Part shown: in pieces, positions 25,796 through 33,153 of the stretch
Position numbering within the stretch: position 1 is the first letter of the stretch
Layout: each line of letters starts with the position of its first letter
Assembly (NCBI GenBank): GCA_039029235.1
Contig: JBCCGO010000007.1
Location: 1-33,592, forward strand
Reading direction: 5' to 3'
DNA length: 33,592 bases
From: JBCBRR01 sp039029235
Lineage (GTDB): Bacteria > Bacteroidota > Bacteroidia > Cytophagales > Amoebophilaceae
Made by a program: the position numbers and the translations under genes
Notes under the pieces: model-generated
The model's input: the letters and a program-made list of their open reading frames with translations, nothing else
Told to the model about the DNA's origin: nothing
Database searches by the model: none

Positions 25796-26864
25796 ATGAA
25801 AAACTTACGCGTATTGTTTTTAGTCGGATCTTTTGTGATGTATTGTATAAAAAACTCGGCAAGCCTGGCTGTTACATCAATACAAGAAAGGGCTGCAGAA
25901 TATATTCATACCTAATGGTAATTCTATTACTTATGCGGGTCTAGAAGATTGGCTTAGTGGGAATGGTCAAGGTCTCAGAGCAAATATCAATGCGGGCGAC
26001 GAAAGGGGAGAAACAGTACTGCATAAGCTACTAAAGAAACAAAACGTTCAAGTTTCCATTGTTTCCCTGTTACTACAGCGTGATGCCAATGTTTTAATGG
26101 TAGATAAAAATCAAAGGACACCTCTAGACGAGGCTTTAGAGAAAGCACAAGATAATAAGGCGATGTTTGACCTACTCTTCGCAGAAATATTTCTAACCCA
26201 CCCAAGGCTAGTGGAGGTTTCCCAAAGCAGACAAGTGCGTGCATTCAACCCAAATGTAAAACTCATAGATATAGATTCAGCTCCTACCAGTGTTAGACTA
26301 AAACCTAAACTTGATAACGGCGACCCTAGATATAACTATCAGTACTACCAGGACCTGATAGCTAGATTAAAAGCAGTATTGAAGTACTATGATATTAGTG
26401 TCGACGTATTACAAGATATTATTGATTCGCTTCAGGTAGGAGAGGTCAGAAATCGTGGTTCTATACAGCGCCATATTAATCTGCTCCAAGCCTATATTCA
26501 CGTCAATAATTTGAAAGTAACCCCAGAAGATTTACGAAGTTTCAACATTAAAAGTAGCTTTGAGTTGTTAGGGAATAACGTAAATCTATTACATCTAGCA
26601 GGTGATCGAAGAAACATTAGGCTAGCACGCTGCATCTGTGCCCAAATCTATGTTCCGTGGGTTTTGTATTTTTTGAGCAGGACACCTGGTACTGGGATAT
26701 GGAGAGATATGTATGACAGCTTGAAGTGTGATGAAATTCAACGAACGATCAACAGATGGTATCGGCGATTCTACATATACAAGTGCATTAGCAACAGCAG
26801 TAGCAGTGGTATGCTCAGTAGGCCCAGGTACTATGAGCGCTTATCTAGGAGGTTTAATACTTGA
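25796..26864 (+). pseudogene. Ankyrin-containing exported protein, single frameshift after the signal peptide
   Basis: The ATG at 25796 opens a 39-residue frame whose front is a signal peptide (MKNLRVLFLVGSFVMYCIKN and on to SLAVTS); it ends at TAA 25913-25915. A second frame, open from 25851 to 26864, carries on: NGNSITYAGLEDWLSGNGQG, one ankyrin-like unit (ETVLHKLLKKQN, LLLQRDANVLMVDKNQRTPL), then an unrecognised region to residue 330 or so with LLHLAGDRRNIRLARCICAQ and a basic Tyr/Arg-rich end. A one-base shift between 25851 and 25913 would restore a single protein of about 355 residues. It may be a true frameshift, a sequencing error or a phase-variable site; the sequence cannot say which. 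It follows the lipoprotein gene by 29 bases and is probably in the same transcript. Confidence 0.7.
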
Positions 26865-27118
26865 AAAAACATAGATTCTCCCTAATAAACCGCAGCACTC
26901 CCTAGGGACTTAAGCCGGTAGCATCACTGATAGCTTGAACACTATACCCTTTGAAGTATCTTACGTGTATTATCGAGCTTCCCCCTCGCGTCTGCTCTTT
27001 ATCCTATGTAGCGCCATTATTACATACGTGCTTGCAAATAGATAGCTGAGCTTAGCGATAAAGATGGTGGCCGTTTTAGTGCTGTACCGCTCTGGAACAC
27101 CGAAGACACTCCCCAGGC

Positions 27119-27262
27119 CTATTCCCCCAGCTTCTCTCTGAGATACTGGGCCGTATAGTTATCCTGTAGTTGTATCATTTGCTCAGGCGTGTCACTAAAG
27201 ACTACTTCTTCTCCCTTGGCCCCTCCTTCGGGACCTAGGTCTATACTCCAGTCCGCACACTT
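27119..27262 (-). pseudogene. uvrA: uvrA 3' fragment
   Basis: 48 codons on the minus strand ending at TAG 27119-27121 read KCADWSIDLGPEGGAKGEEV, then VFSDTPEQMIQ, then YTAQYLREKLGE. This is the C-terminus of UvrA, the damage-recognition ATPase of nucleotide excision repair. Upstream of 27262 the match stops abruptly and other sequence begins, so only the tail is here. A full uvrA may lie elsewhere. It marks a recombination breakpoint in a region of pseudogenes. Confidence 0.8.
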
Positions 27263-27289
27263 GCAAGGAATCTATTCTTCTCTCAAATG

Positions 27290-28230
27290 CACCTACGATT
27301 CTTTCAACACGAGGCTCATCTTCTAACAAATTATCAAGTAGGTTTCAGTTAGTCCACGATGCTGGATCTTCTAGTACGGCAGGCAGCGTTGCTGTTTCAT
27401 CGAAGGGGAAGTAGCCAGTCCTCAGAGCTGCAGCTGCTACTCATTCAACTTTTTCCAGTCAAACGCAAGGCTCATTTTCTGGTCAACCGCCGAGCAATTC
27501 TCTGAGGGTCCAGGGTGCTGAGTTTTTTCATGCAGCAGGAAGTGTTGCTACTTCATCGAAAGGGAAGTAACTAACCCACAGAGTTTTACCAAGTAGTTCT
27601 CAACTAGTCCAACAGCTTCTCTCAGAGGACGAAGATGAACAAGAGCATGCACGTAGATTTCTCTCTGATCACAAATACAAAGGGCTCTGTAGCAATATAC
27701 TGTCTTTTATGGCAGCTGAAGTGAGTATAATCGGAGAAGTTGAGGAAATACAAACGCTTTTAGGTCTCCTATAGAAAGACAAAGAAATAGTCGGCTTGCA
27801 GTATCTACTATTTCGTTGTGGATGATGGCTCTTAGCTTAGGAGGAAGTTGAGGAGGGCATGGCGAGGTTGGAGGAGAAGTGCCAGGTGTAATCCTCACTA
27901 CAGAGATGGTTCCGAAAAGGCCTCGAATATGTTCGGGGAGGTAACAACAGGGAAGGTGACAAATTGCTGGCTTTACTCACAGATTTGCTGAAAGCCTTCT
28001 GGGCTATAGCCAGCTATACCCCAGAGTTATTCCGGCCGCTCTTCGATTGAGGACAAGAGTCAGAATGAAGTGGTTTGACGAGCTGTCATCGGGACCCTAG
28101 CAAGGGTGACTGAAGCCGCTCCTGGACAAGCTCCAAGCATCATCCAGACAACTACGTCAAACCCTCAATCGCGATTCGAGTGCAGCTGTTCGACAAGCTG
28201 CCGTTGAGGCGTATCTACGAATCATTTAGG
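27290..28230 (+). pseudogene. HEAT-repeat protein with 52-residue N-terminal repeats, broken
   Basis: Two Ser/Thr/Gln-rich units of about 156 bases come first, each ending in AGSVAxSSKGK followed by a stop (TAG 27411-27413, TAA 27568-27570). Then LVQQLLSEDEDEQEHARRFL, the clean stretch NILSFMAAEVSIIGEVEEIQ, and later GLEYVRGGNNREGDKLLALL and AFWAIASYTPELFRPLFD. After a frameshift come SIEDKSQNEVV-stop-RAVIGTLARVT and, in a third frame, LRQTLNRDSSAAVRQAAVEA, the last with HEAT character, ending at TAG near 28230. Several stops and shifts make this a pseudogene. It seems to be a paralogue of the one at 23700-24543. Confidence 0.6.
27379..27569 (+). repeat. Direct repeat of 35 bases, 156 bases apart, inside the HEAT pseudogene
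   Basis: 27379-27413 and 27535-27569 are the same at 30 of 35 positions. Similarity continues weakly upstream of each, as GTCCA(C/G)G(A/G)TGCTG, so the true unit is about 156 bases (52 codons). A third, fainter start of a unit may follow. Confidence 0.6.
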
Positions 28231-28366
28231 GATCAGTATATAGTGTATTCGAATACTTGCGCTAGCAAGTGAAGCAATAGATCTGAGACCAGAATGTCTG
28301 TAATGTTTGATGCTATATAATTAACATTATGTTAAGTAATAATAATGACATGCTGCTTAGAAACTT

Positions 28367-28594
28367 GCAGCCACGTCATTCTTTGTGTCGAGTAAAAAAT
28401 ATTACCCCCTCCCCTCCCCTACCCTATCCCCAGCATACCTACCCAGACTATCCAGCAGATTTCTTAGATTGCCTCGCAGCCATGTCATCCCTTGTGTCGA
28501 GCAAAAAATAATACCCACTCCCCTACCCATCCCCAGCATACCTATCTAGACTATCCAGCAGATTTCTTAGATTGCCTCGCAGCCATGTCATTCC
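28367..28594 (+). repeat. Tandem repeat containing the rmuC start region, with C-rich tracts
   Basis: Copies begin at GCAGCC: 28367-28475 (109 bases), 28476-28578 (103 bases), and the first 16 bases of a third at 28579. Each starts around an ATGTCATT-like start codon (ACGTCATT, ATGTCATC, ATGTCATT); the third is the real rmuC start. Inside each copy is a C-rich tract (28402-28433 and 28515-28535) which on the minus strand has four or more runs of three to five G, a G-quadruplex pattern. Confidence 0.8.
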
Positions 28595-29901
28595 TCTACC
28601 TATTCGCCGGTCTTATAGCAGGTGCTATGCTCACCTGGATAGCTACTGCCAGGCTATATGCCCACAGGCAAGCATTACAAATAAAACTAGAAATCACCCA
28701 GCAGCAGCTAGCAGAGACCACCGTTGCCCTGGACCAAGCGCATCAACAGAGCCTACAGCTGACAACGAGCCTAACCAGGCTAGAAACGATCAATAGCAGC
28801 CTTACAGAGAAGTTGGCGGAGCAAAAGCAAGAGGTAGCACAAATAGAAGAGAAGTTGGCCATTCAGTTTAGGAACCTGGCCAATGACCTCCTAGAAGAAA
28901 AAAGCCAAAAATTTACAGATCAGAATAGAACCCACCTCGAGCGTCTTCTGAAACCCCTGGGCGAGCGTATCCAAACGTTTGAGAAACAAGTAGCCGAGAC
29001 CAATAAGGAAGGGTTAGCACGTAACGTAGCCTTACGAACAGAAATCAGTAAATTACATGAACTCAATGCCCAGATTACGAGAGAAGCTGCCAACCTCACC
29101 AAGGCCATCAAAGGAGATACTAAAATCCAAGGCAACTGGGGCGAGTTTATCCTAGAAAGTATCCTAGAAAAATCAGGCCTCGCCAGAGACCGAGAATACA
29201 CCCTGCAGCCCTCTTTTGTAACCGAAGAAGGTAGGCGTCTGCAGCCGGATGCCATTATCAAACTTCCCACCAAGAGAAACCTCATCATTGACGCTAAAGT
29301 TTCGCTAGTCAACTATGAGCAGTTCTTTAATACAGACCATGAAGCAGAAAAGCAGCTCCAGCTCAAGCAACACCTGCAGTCTATCCGAAAGCACATCAAA
29401 ACCCTCAGTGAGAAAAACTACCAGACACAGTACGACCTCCTAGGGCTGGACTTTGTGTTCATGTTTATTCCCCTAGAGTCCGCCTTTAGCCTAGCTGTGC
29501 AGCACGATCCTGCGCTCCTCAACGAAGCTTATGAAAAAAATATCGTCATTGTCTCCCCTACTACCTTGATTGCCACTCTACGAACCATCGCCAACATCTG
29601 GAAGCACGAGTACCAGAACCAGAACGCACTCGAAATCGCCCATCAGAGTGGAGCCTTGTATGATAAGTTTGTAAGCTTTGTAGAAGACCTCAAGCAGATA
29701 GGTAAGCAGATAGATACTACCCATAAAGTATACACAGCAGCGATGAAAAAACTGTGTGATGGTAGAGGCAACCTGGTCAGAAGTACACACCAAATCAAGG
29801 CATTAGGTGCTAGAACCAGCAAAACAATGGATCAGCAACTCCTAGACCGTGCCTATACTCAGCCGCCAGAAGAACCTAAGCAGTTGCCCAAAGACTTGTA
29901 G
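28585..29901 (+). CDS. rmuC: DNA recombination protein RmuC
   Basis: 438 residues from the ATG at 28585 (MSFLYLFAGLIAGAMLTWIA), the family's usual membrane-anchored start; the upstream open frame is repeat sequence. Residues about 25-190 form a long coiled coil rich in Q, E, L and K. The conserved nuclease-like domain (about 195-380) has GNWGEFILESILEKSGLARD, RLQPDAIIKLP, LIIDAKVSLVNYEQF and LGLDFVFMFIPLESAFSLAV. RmuC limits DNA rearrangement at inverted repeats in E. coli; its exact chemistry is not settled. It is a single gene flanked by repeats and the divergent ribosomal genes, and appears intact. The duplicated DNA before it copies its start codon. Confidence 0.9.
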   Translation: MSFLYLFAGLIAGAMLTWIATARLYAHRQALQIKLEITQQQLAETTVALDQAHQQSLQLTTSLTRLETINSSLTEKLAEQKQEVAQIEEKLAIQFRNLANDLLEEKSQKFTDQNRTHLERLLKPLGERIQTFEKQVAETNKEGLARNVALRTEISKLHELNAQITREAANLTKAIKGDTKIQGNWGEFILESILEKSGLARDREYTLQPSFVTEEGRRLQPDAIIKLPTKRNLIIDAKVSLVNYEQFFNTDHEAEKQLQLKQHLQSIRKHIKTLSEKNYQTQYDLLGLDFVFMFIPLESAFSLAVQHDPALLNEAYEKNIVIVSPTTLIATLRTIANIWKHEYQNQNALEIAHQSGALYDKFVSFVEDLKQIGKQIDTTHKVYTAAMKKLCDGRGNLVRSTHQIKALGARTSKTMDQQLLDRAYTQPPEEPKQLPKDL

Positions 29902-29928
29902 GGGAGCAAGGCAAGCAAGCAGATACTA

Positions 29929-30372
29929 CTATGCTGCTACTACTTGGAAGGAAAAAGGATGGACTACCTCCTTGTGTAGGGTAATCATGGCTTGATGGAC
30001 ACCCAACGTTTTGGCAGTGGTTTCAAAGTGAATGTCTTTACGATCTATCCAGATACCCTGCTCTTGGAGCGCTTCGGCAAGTTTTGAGGCAGTGACCGAT
30101 CCAAAAATTTTTCCCTGCTCTCCAGCTTTAGCTGCTACTACGACCGTAAGCTGGTCTAGCTGAGCGGCTATCGCCAGTGCATCTTGCTTGCGCTTGGCTA
30201 CCTTGTGGGCAGTTTGTCTGGCATTCTCCAATGCCACCTTCTTGTTAGCCGCACTAGCCACCATAGCCAAGCCCTGCGGAATCAGATAGTTTCTTCCATA
30301 GCCAGGCCTCACTGCAACCAGGTCATTTTTGTAACCCAGCCCTTTAAAATCTCTTTTCAGGATCACCTCCAT
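29929..30372 (-). CDS. rplI: 50S ribosomal protein L9
   Basis: 147 residues from the ATG at 30372 (MEVILKRDFKGLGYKNDLVA), the family's start; in-frame ATGs at 30375 and 30381 precede it. The N-terminal RNA-binding domain has VRPGYGRNYLIPQGLAMVAS, a long helix follows, then the C-terminal domain with GKIFGSVTASKLAEALQEQG. It binds 23S rRNA near the L1 stalk base. It is third in the rpsF-rpsR-rplI group, starting 18 bases after rpsR. The family motifs are complete and the length normal. Confidence 0.95.
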   Translation of the reverse strand: MEVILKRDFKGLGYKNDLVAVRPGYGRNYLIPQGLAMVASAANKKVALENARQTAHKVAKRKQDALAIAAQLDQLTVVVAAKAGEQGKIFGSVTASKLAEALQEQGIWIDRKDIHFETTAKTLGVHQAMITLHKEVVHPFSFQVVAA

Positions 30373-30389
30373 CATAGACACACGTACAC

Positions 30390-30683
30390 TTACTTGAGGT
30401 TATCTGCCACATAGGGCAGCAATGCCAGCTGCCTAGCACGTTTGATAGCTTTGCTTACTTTTTTCTGGTACTTGAGGCTATTGCCCGTAAGGCGGCGGGG
30501 GAGAATTTTGCCTTGTTCGTTCACAAACCTCATCAAGAAATCTGTGTTCTGATAGTCTATATACTTAATGCCATACTTTCTAAAACGGCAGTATTTCTTA
30601 CCCGAAGGCTTCTTACGGAGAGCCTCATTAGATAAAGGCATACCCGCGGGCTTCCTACGGAGAACCTTATTAGATAAAGTCAT
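30390..30683 (-). CDS. rpsR: 30S ribosomal protein S18 with a duplicated N-terminal segment
   Basis: 97 residues. The conserved body begins at KKYCRFRKYGIKYIDYQNTD (about residue 29) and continues FVNEQGKILPRRLTGNSLKY and VSKAIKRARQLALLPYVADN, the rRNA- and S6-binding core. Before it stand two 14-residue copies, MTLSNKVLRRKPAG and MPLSNEALRKKPSG, from an in-frame 42-base tandem duplication. A second ATG at 30641 would give an 83-residue protein, nearer the family's usual length. Which start is used cannot be told. S18 sits with S6 on the 30S platform; its gene lies between rpsF and rplI as in most bacteria. Confidence 0.95.
   Translation of the reverse strand: MTLSNKVLRRKPAGMPLSNEALRKKPSGKKYCRFRKYGIKYIDYQNTDFLMRFVNEQGKILPRRLTGNSLKYQKKVSKAIKRARQLALLPYVADNLK
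30600..30683 (-). repeat. 42-base in-frame tandem duplication in rpsR
   Basis: Copies are 30642-30683 and 30600-30641; each runs from an ATG to a GGT codon. They differ at only a few positions and leave the reading frame open, so the result is a 14-residue repeat at the protein's N-terminus. Confidence 0.85.
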
Positions 30684-30694
30684 GTCGTAGCTCC

Positions 30695-31051
30695 TTATTC
30701 AGTTTCAGTCTGCGAAGCAAGATCACTGGGCGACTGACTCAGATCGTAGTCAACGCGATCTTTAGCCAGTATCATACTCATATAGCGCAGTACCCTGTCT
30801 TCCTGATTAAGTATACCAATGAATGCATCCCGAATCTCAGGACGGGCCTTGTACTCAATCCGGTGATATATCCCCATATCCTCGGCTTTGATAGGATAAG
30901 CCATAGGCCTAAGGCCTATGGCTTTCTCGCGTATTATCTCAGCTCCCTTTGCTATCAAAAAATTCCTAAACCTATCAATGATACCTGTAGCCTCTGTCTC
31001 ACTTAAAACAGACTTTAAAATAAATGTTGTTTCGTAGTATCTTGTCGGCAT
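30695..31051 (-). CDS. rpsF: 30S ribosomal protein S6
   Basis: 118 residues from the ATG at 31051 (MPTRYYETTFILKSVLSETE). The frame is open 27 codons further to 31132, but that stretch covers the promoter and is not family-like, so 31051 is the start. The core beta-alpha-beta fold is visible: GIIDRFRNFLIAKGAEII, LRPMAYPIKAEDMGIYHRIE, and LNQEDRVLRYMSMILAKDRV near the C-terminus. It binds S18 and the central domain of 16S rRNA. First gene of the rpsF-rpsR-rplI unit, with a consensus promoter 28 bases upstream. It is intact. Confidence 0.95.
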   Translation of the reverse strand: MPTRYYETTFILKSVLSETEATGIIDRFRNFLIAKGAEIIREKAIGLRPMAYPIKAEDMGIYHRIEYKARPEIRDAFIGILNQEDRVLRYMSMILAKDRVDYDLSQSPSDLASQTETE

Positions 31052-31078
31052 ACAGTAGTAATTTTTAAAAGCTTTTGG

Positions 31079-31110
31079 CAAAGCTATAATAAAATCGTTT
31101 TGAAAGCAAA
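31079..31110 (-). promoter_or_regulatory. Bacteroidota-type promoter of rpsF-rpsR-rplI
   Basis: On the minus strand TTTG (31107-31110) and TAGCTTTG (31079-31086) are separated by exactly 20 bases. It lies in the 86-base gap to the divergent ung start. Transcription would start near 31072, about 20 bases before the rpsF ATG. Confidence 0.78.
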
Positions 31111-31137
31111 CTTTTATTTCGTGATTAACCATCCTAT

Positions 31138-31800
31138 ATGCAAGTCAACATAGCACTATCCTGGCGAAAGTACTTAGAGGAAGCGTTTCAGCAACCCTAC
31201 TTCAAAAATTTAGCCGCCTTTGTCAAGGCAGAATATCGCCACCATACAGTCTATCCGCCCGGTAAGCAGATCTTCCGTGCTTTTGATTTCTGTAGTTTCG
31301 AAGCTACCCAGGTCATCATCTTAGGGCAAGACCCCTACCATGGGCCACGGCAAGCCAATGGTCTGTGTTTTTCTGTGAACGATGAGGTACCAATACCCCC
31401 CTCCCTACTTAACATCTTCACAGAGATCCGTCACGATATAGGCAAGCCAATCCCTCCCCATGGCAACCTGGCAAGGTGGGCACAACAAGGGGTATTGCTG
31501 CTCAATGCTACCCTGACTGTACGGGCCAGAAAACCTGGCTCCCACCAAGGTAAAGGATGGGAAAACTTTACCGATACCGTCATTCGTATCATATCGCACC
31601 AGAAGGAACACGCAGTTTTCCTACTGTGGGGTGCTTATGCGCAGAAAAAAGCAGCACTCGTCGATGCTAGCAAGCACTTGGTCCTCCAAGCAGCCCACCC
31701 CTCACCCTATGCTGCTGATCGCGGCTTCTTTGGCAGCCGGCATTTTAGCAAGACGAATGATTACTTACGTACGCATGGGTTAGCACTGATCGATTGGTGA
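31138..31800 (+). CDS. ung: Uracil-DNA glycosylase, family 1
   Basis: 220 residues, the usual length. The water-activating loop is present as ILGQDPYHGPRQANGLCFSV (catalytic aspartate at about residue 65). The DNA-intercalation and minor-groove motif is HPSPYAADRGFFGSRHFSKT near the C-terminus, with the catalytic histidine in AAHPSP. GVLLLNATLTVRARKPGSHQ is also typical. It removes uracil from DNA made by cytosine deamination or dUTP misincorporation and opens base-excision repair. It is divergent from rpsF with 86 bases between the starts; no consensus promoter is visible on its strand, and it may share or overlap the rpsF control region. It is intact. Confidence 0.96.
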   Translation: MQVNIALSWRKYLEEAFQQPYFKNLAAFVKAEYRHHTVYPPGKQIFRAFDFCSFEATQVIILGQDPYHGPRQANGLCFSVNDEVPIPPSLLNIFTEIRHDIGKPIPPHGNLARWAQQGVLLLNATLTVRARKPGSHQGKGWENFTDTVIRIISHQKEHAVFLLWGAYAQKKAALVDASKHLVLQAAHPSPYAADRGFFGSRHFSKTNDYLRTHGLALIDW

Positions 31801-32202
31801 GCTTATATAGCATCAATAGCCTGACAAGTCTTGCAGCTCCCAGAAGGAGCCATCGATACAGCCACGCAACGGCAAGCCAGCTGCCTCGCTTCTAAGAAGC
31901 TGCCGACTATTGTTCAGGCCATACTGCCTAGGGGTTGCTGAAGTTTTTTGTATCAGCACTAGCTACCTACCTCAGGACGCTCTATAGACGGTAGTGTCTC
32001 CAAAAAGTGTGTATAAAAAAGGATAAGAGCCGATCTTAAGGATTATTTCTAACTTCGCATTAAATACAACTATTATATTTATTAAGCTTCTAGCCCCTAA
32101 AAATGACTTTGCTTAGAACTTCTCCTCCCCCCGACTTGGGGAGTGCTCGCTAAGTACTGTTTTAAACACCAGCAATGTTTAAGTGGGTTAAGCCCAAGCC
32201 TT
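31801..32202. other. Intergenic region between ung and tRNA-Leu
   Basis: 400 bases with no gene. At 31989-32010 a GGTAGTGTCTCC stretch resembles the ends of insertion sequences. The second copy of the dispersed repeat lies at 32051-32093. At 32127-32196 a C-rich to GGGGAG stretch resembles one at 32544-32617 on the other side of the tRNA gene. It is probably mobile-element debris. Confidence 0.4.
32051..32093 (+). repeat. Dispersed imperfect repeat, copy 2
   Basis: 43 bases beginning AACTTCGCATTAAATACAAC and ending AAGCTTCTAG, aligned without gaps with 16867-16909. Differences are concentrated in the middle. It lies about 60 bases after an IS-end-like sequence. Confidence 0.55.
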
Positions 32203-32287
32203 TGGTGCGGATGGAGGGACTCGAACCCCCATGCCTTGCGGCGCTAGATCCTAAGTCTAGTGCGTCTACCTATTCCGCCACATCCGC
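32203..32287 (-). tRNA. tRNA-Leu (anticodon UAG), CCA encoded
   Basis: On the minus strand the acceptor arm GCGGATG (5' end at 32287) pairs with CATCCGC, followed by A and an encoded CCA (32203-32205). The anticodon stem CTAGA/TCTAG closes the loop CTTAGGA, so the anticodon is UAG, reading CUA and other CUN codons. The long variable arm is as expected for leucine. The T arm GGGGG-TTCGAGT-CCCTC has one G-T pair. It is intact. No consensus promoter at the ideal distance; TAACTTTG lies about 90 bases upstream. Confidence 0.97.
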
Positions 32288-32751
32288 AGGTAAGAACGCT
32301 AAAGTACGTGAAAGAACAACAATATCCATATTTGAAATCTGTCTCTAGGTATTATCTGGGGCCTAACCTAGCAAAGTTACCAATAAAACTGTTATAGCTA
32401 CTACCCCATCCGCGCGACCACGCTACAAAGAAATCCCGTGAACTTATCTAGAAGATCTAGCCTGCTGGCTATTTAGATTCGTATTTGTTGAAAAAACCTA
32501 CTGCCGTATATTTAGGAGCAGGGCAGAAGAGTTAGCGAGTATTTCCCCCTAGCCTAGCGGAGTGTTAACTCAATATTGCTTTATTATGTTAGCAACGCTC
32601 AAATGGCTTAATTCCCAACATTGTCCATTGTCTCCGAACTTCTTGTACATGGCAGCCGTAGTCAACCCAACAAAAACAGCTCTTATGAAGGGGTTCAGCG
32701 TTGTAGGAGTATATCATTAACCCTCCCCAGACCGAGGAGGATTTCTATGGT
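32288..32751. other. Intergenic region between tRNA-Leu and the IS110-type fragment
   Basis: 460 bases, no gene seen. It contains the second member of a diverged repeat pair (32544-32617; its mate is 32127-32196). Near 32720 it reaches DNA that should be the downstream end of the IS110-type element; no end can be set, since IS110 elements lack clear inverted ends. Confidence 0.4.
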
Positions 32752-33114
32752 TTATGCAAGAGCATGGGCGTAATTTTTTTGATGGCGCCTATTATCTCGT
32801 ACACAAGCAAACACCCGTAAAATGAGCTTATTCCTCATCGCATTGATCACCGACATCTTGTGCTTACCTGCTGCTACTTTGCGTTCATAGTAGGCCTTGA
32901 GATCGCCGGCCATACGAATAGCGCTTAGAGCGGCCAGGTGAAAGAGTGCCTTGCTCCCTTTATTGGCTCGGTGACTGACACGACTACGCGAGCGGACACT
33001 ACTCCCTGAACTGTACTCAAAAGGCGCTACCCGACTATAACACGCATACGCTTTCCCGGCTTTTATGCTTTTAAACTCATTATTGTTATTGGGCTGTGAA
33101 CTTGGGGAAAAGCC
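32752..33114 (-). pseudogene. IS110-family transposase, C-terminal fragment
   Basis: The frame reads NNNNEFKSIKAGKAYACYSR, VAPFEYSSGSSVRSRSRVSH, RANKGSKALFHLAALSAIRM, DLKAYYERKVAAGKHKMSVI and NAMRNKLILRVFACVRDN, ending at TAA 32752-32754. This is the C-terminal transposase-20 domain of IS110-family enzymes (DEDD RuvC-like plus serine-containing C-terminus). The N-terminal DEDD domain is missing: coding similarity ends near the centre of a perfect palindrome (33079-33153). It is not functional alone, but could be a target for guide-RNA-type IS110 elements elsewhere; that is only inference. Confidence 0.85.
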
Positions 33115-33153
33115 TTCAGCTTTTCCCCAAGTTCACAGCCCAATAACAATAAT
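33079..33153. repeat. Perfect 35-bp inverted repeat, five-base loop
   Basis: 33079-33113 is the exact reverse complement of 33119-33153, with CTTCA between. The left arm is in frame with the transposase fragment (it encodes the NNNN run); the right arm is its mirror image outside the gene. Pairing stops sharply at both ends. Such a long perfect palindrome is unstable in most cells, so it is recent, protected, or an assembly artefact. Confidence 0.9.

Noticed and set aside
23791..28078. In-frame TGA codons read as selenocysteine or tryptophan
   Set aside because: Both lie in genes with other stops and frameshifts, and CGA (Arg) fits the repeat motif better. No selenocysteine insertion element is evident.
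28367..28594. Possible CRISPR array at the rmuC repeats
   Set aside because: Copies are over 100 bases and contiguous, with no spacers and no cas genes.
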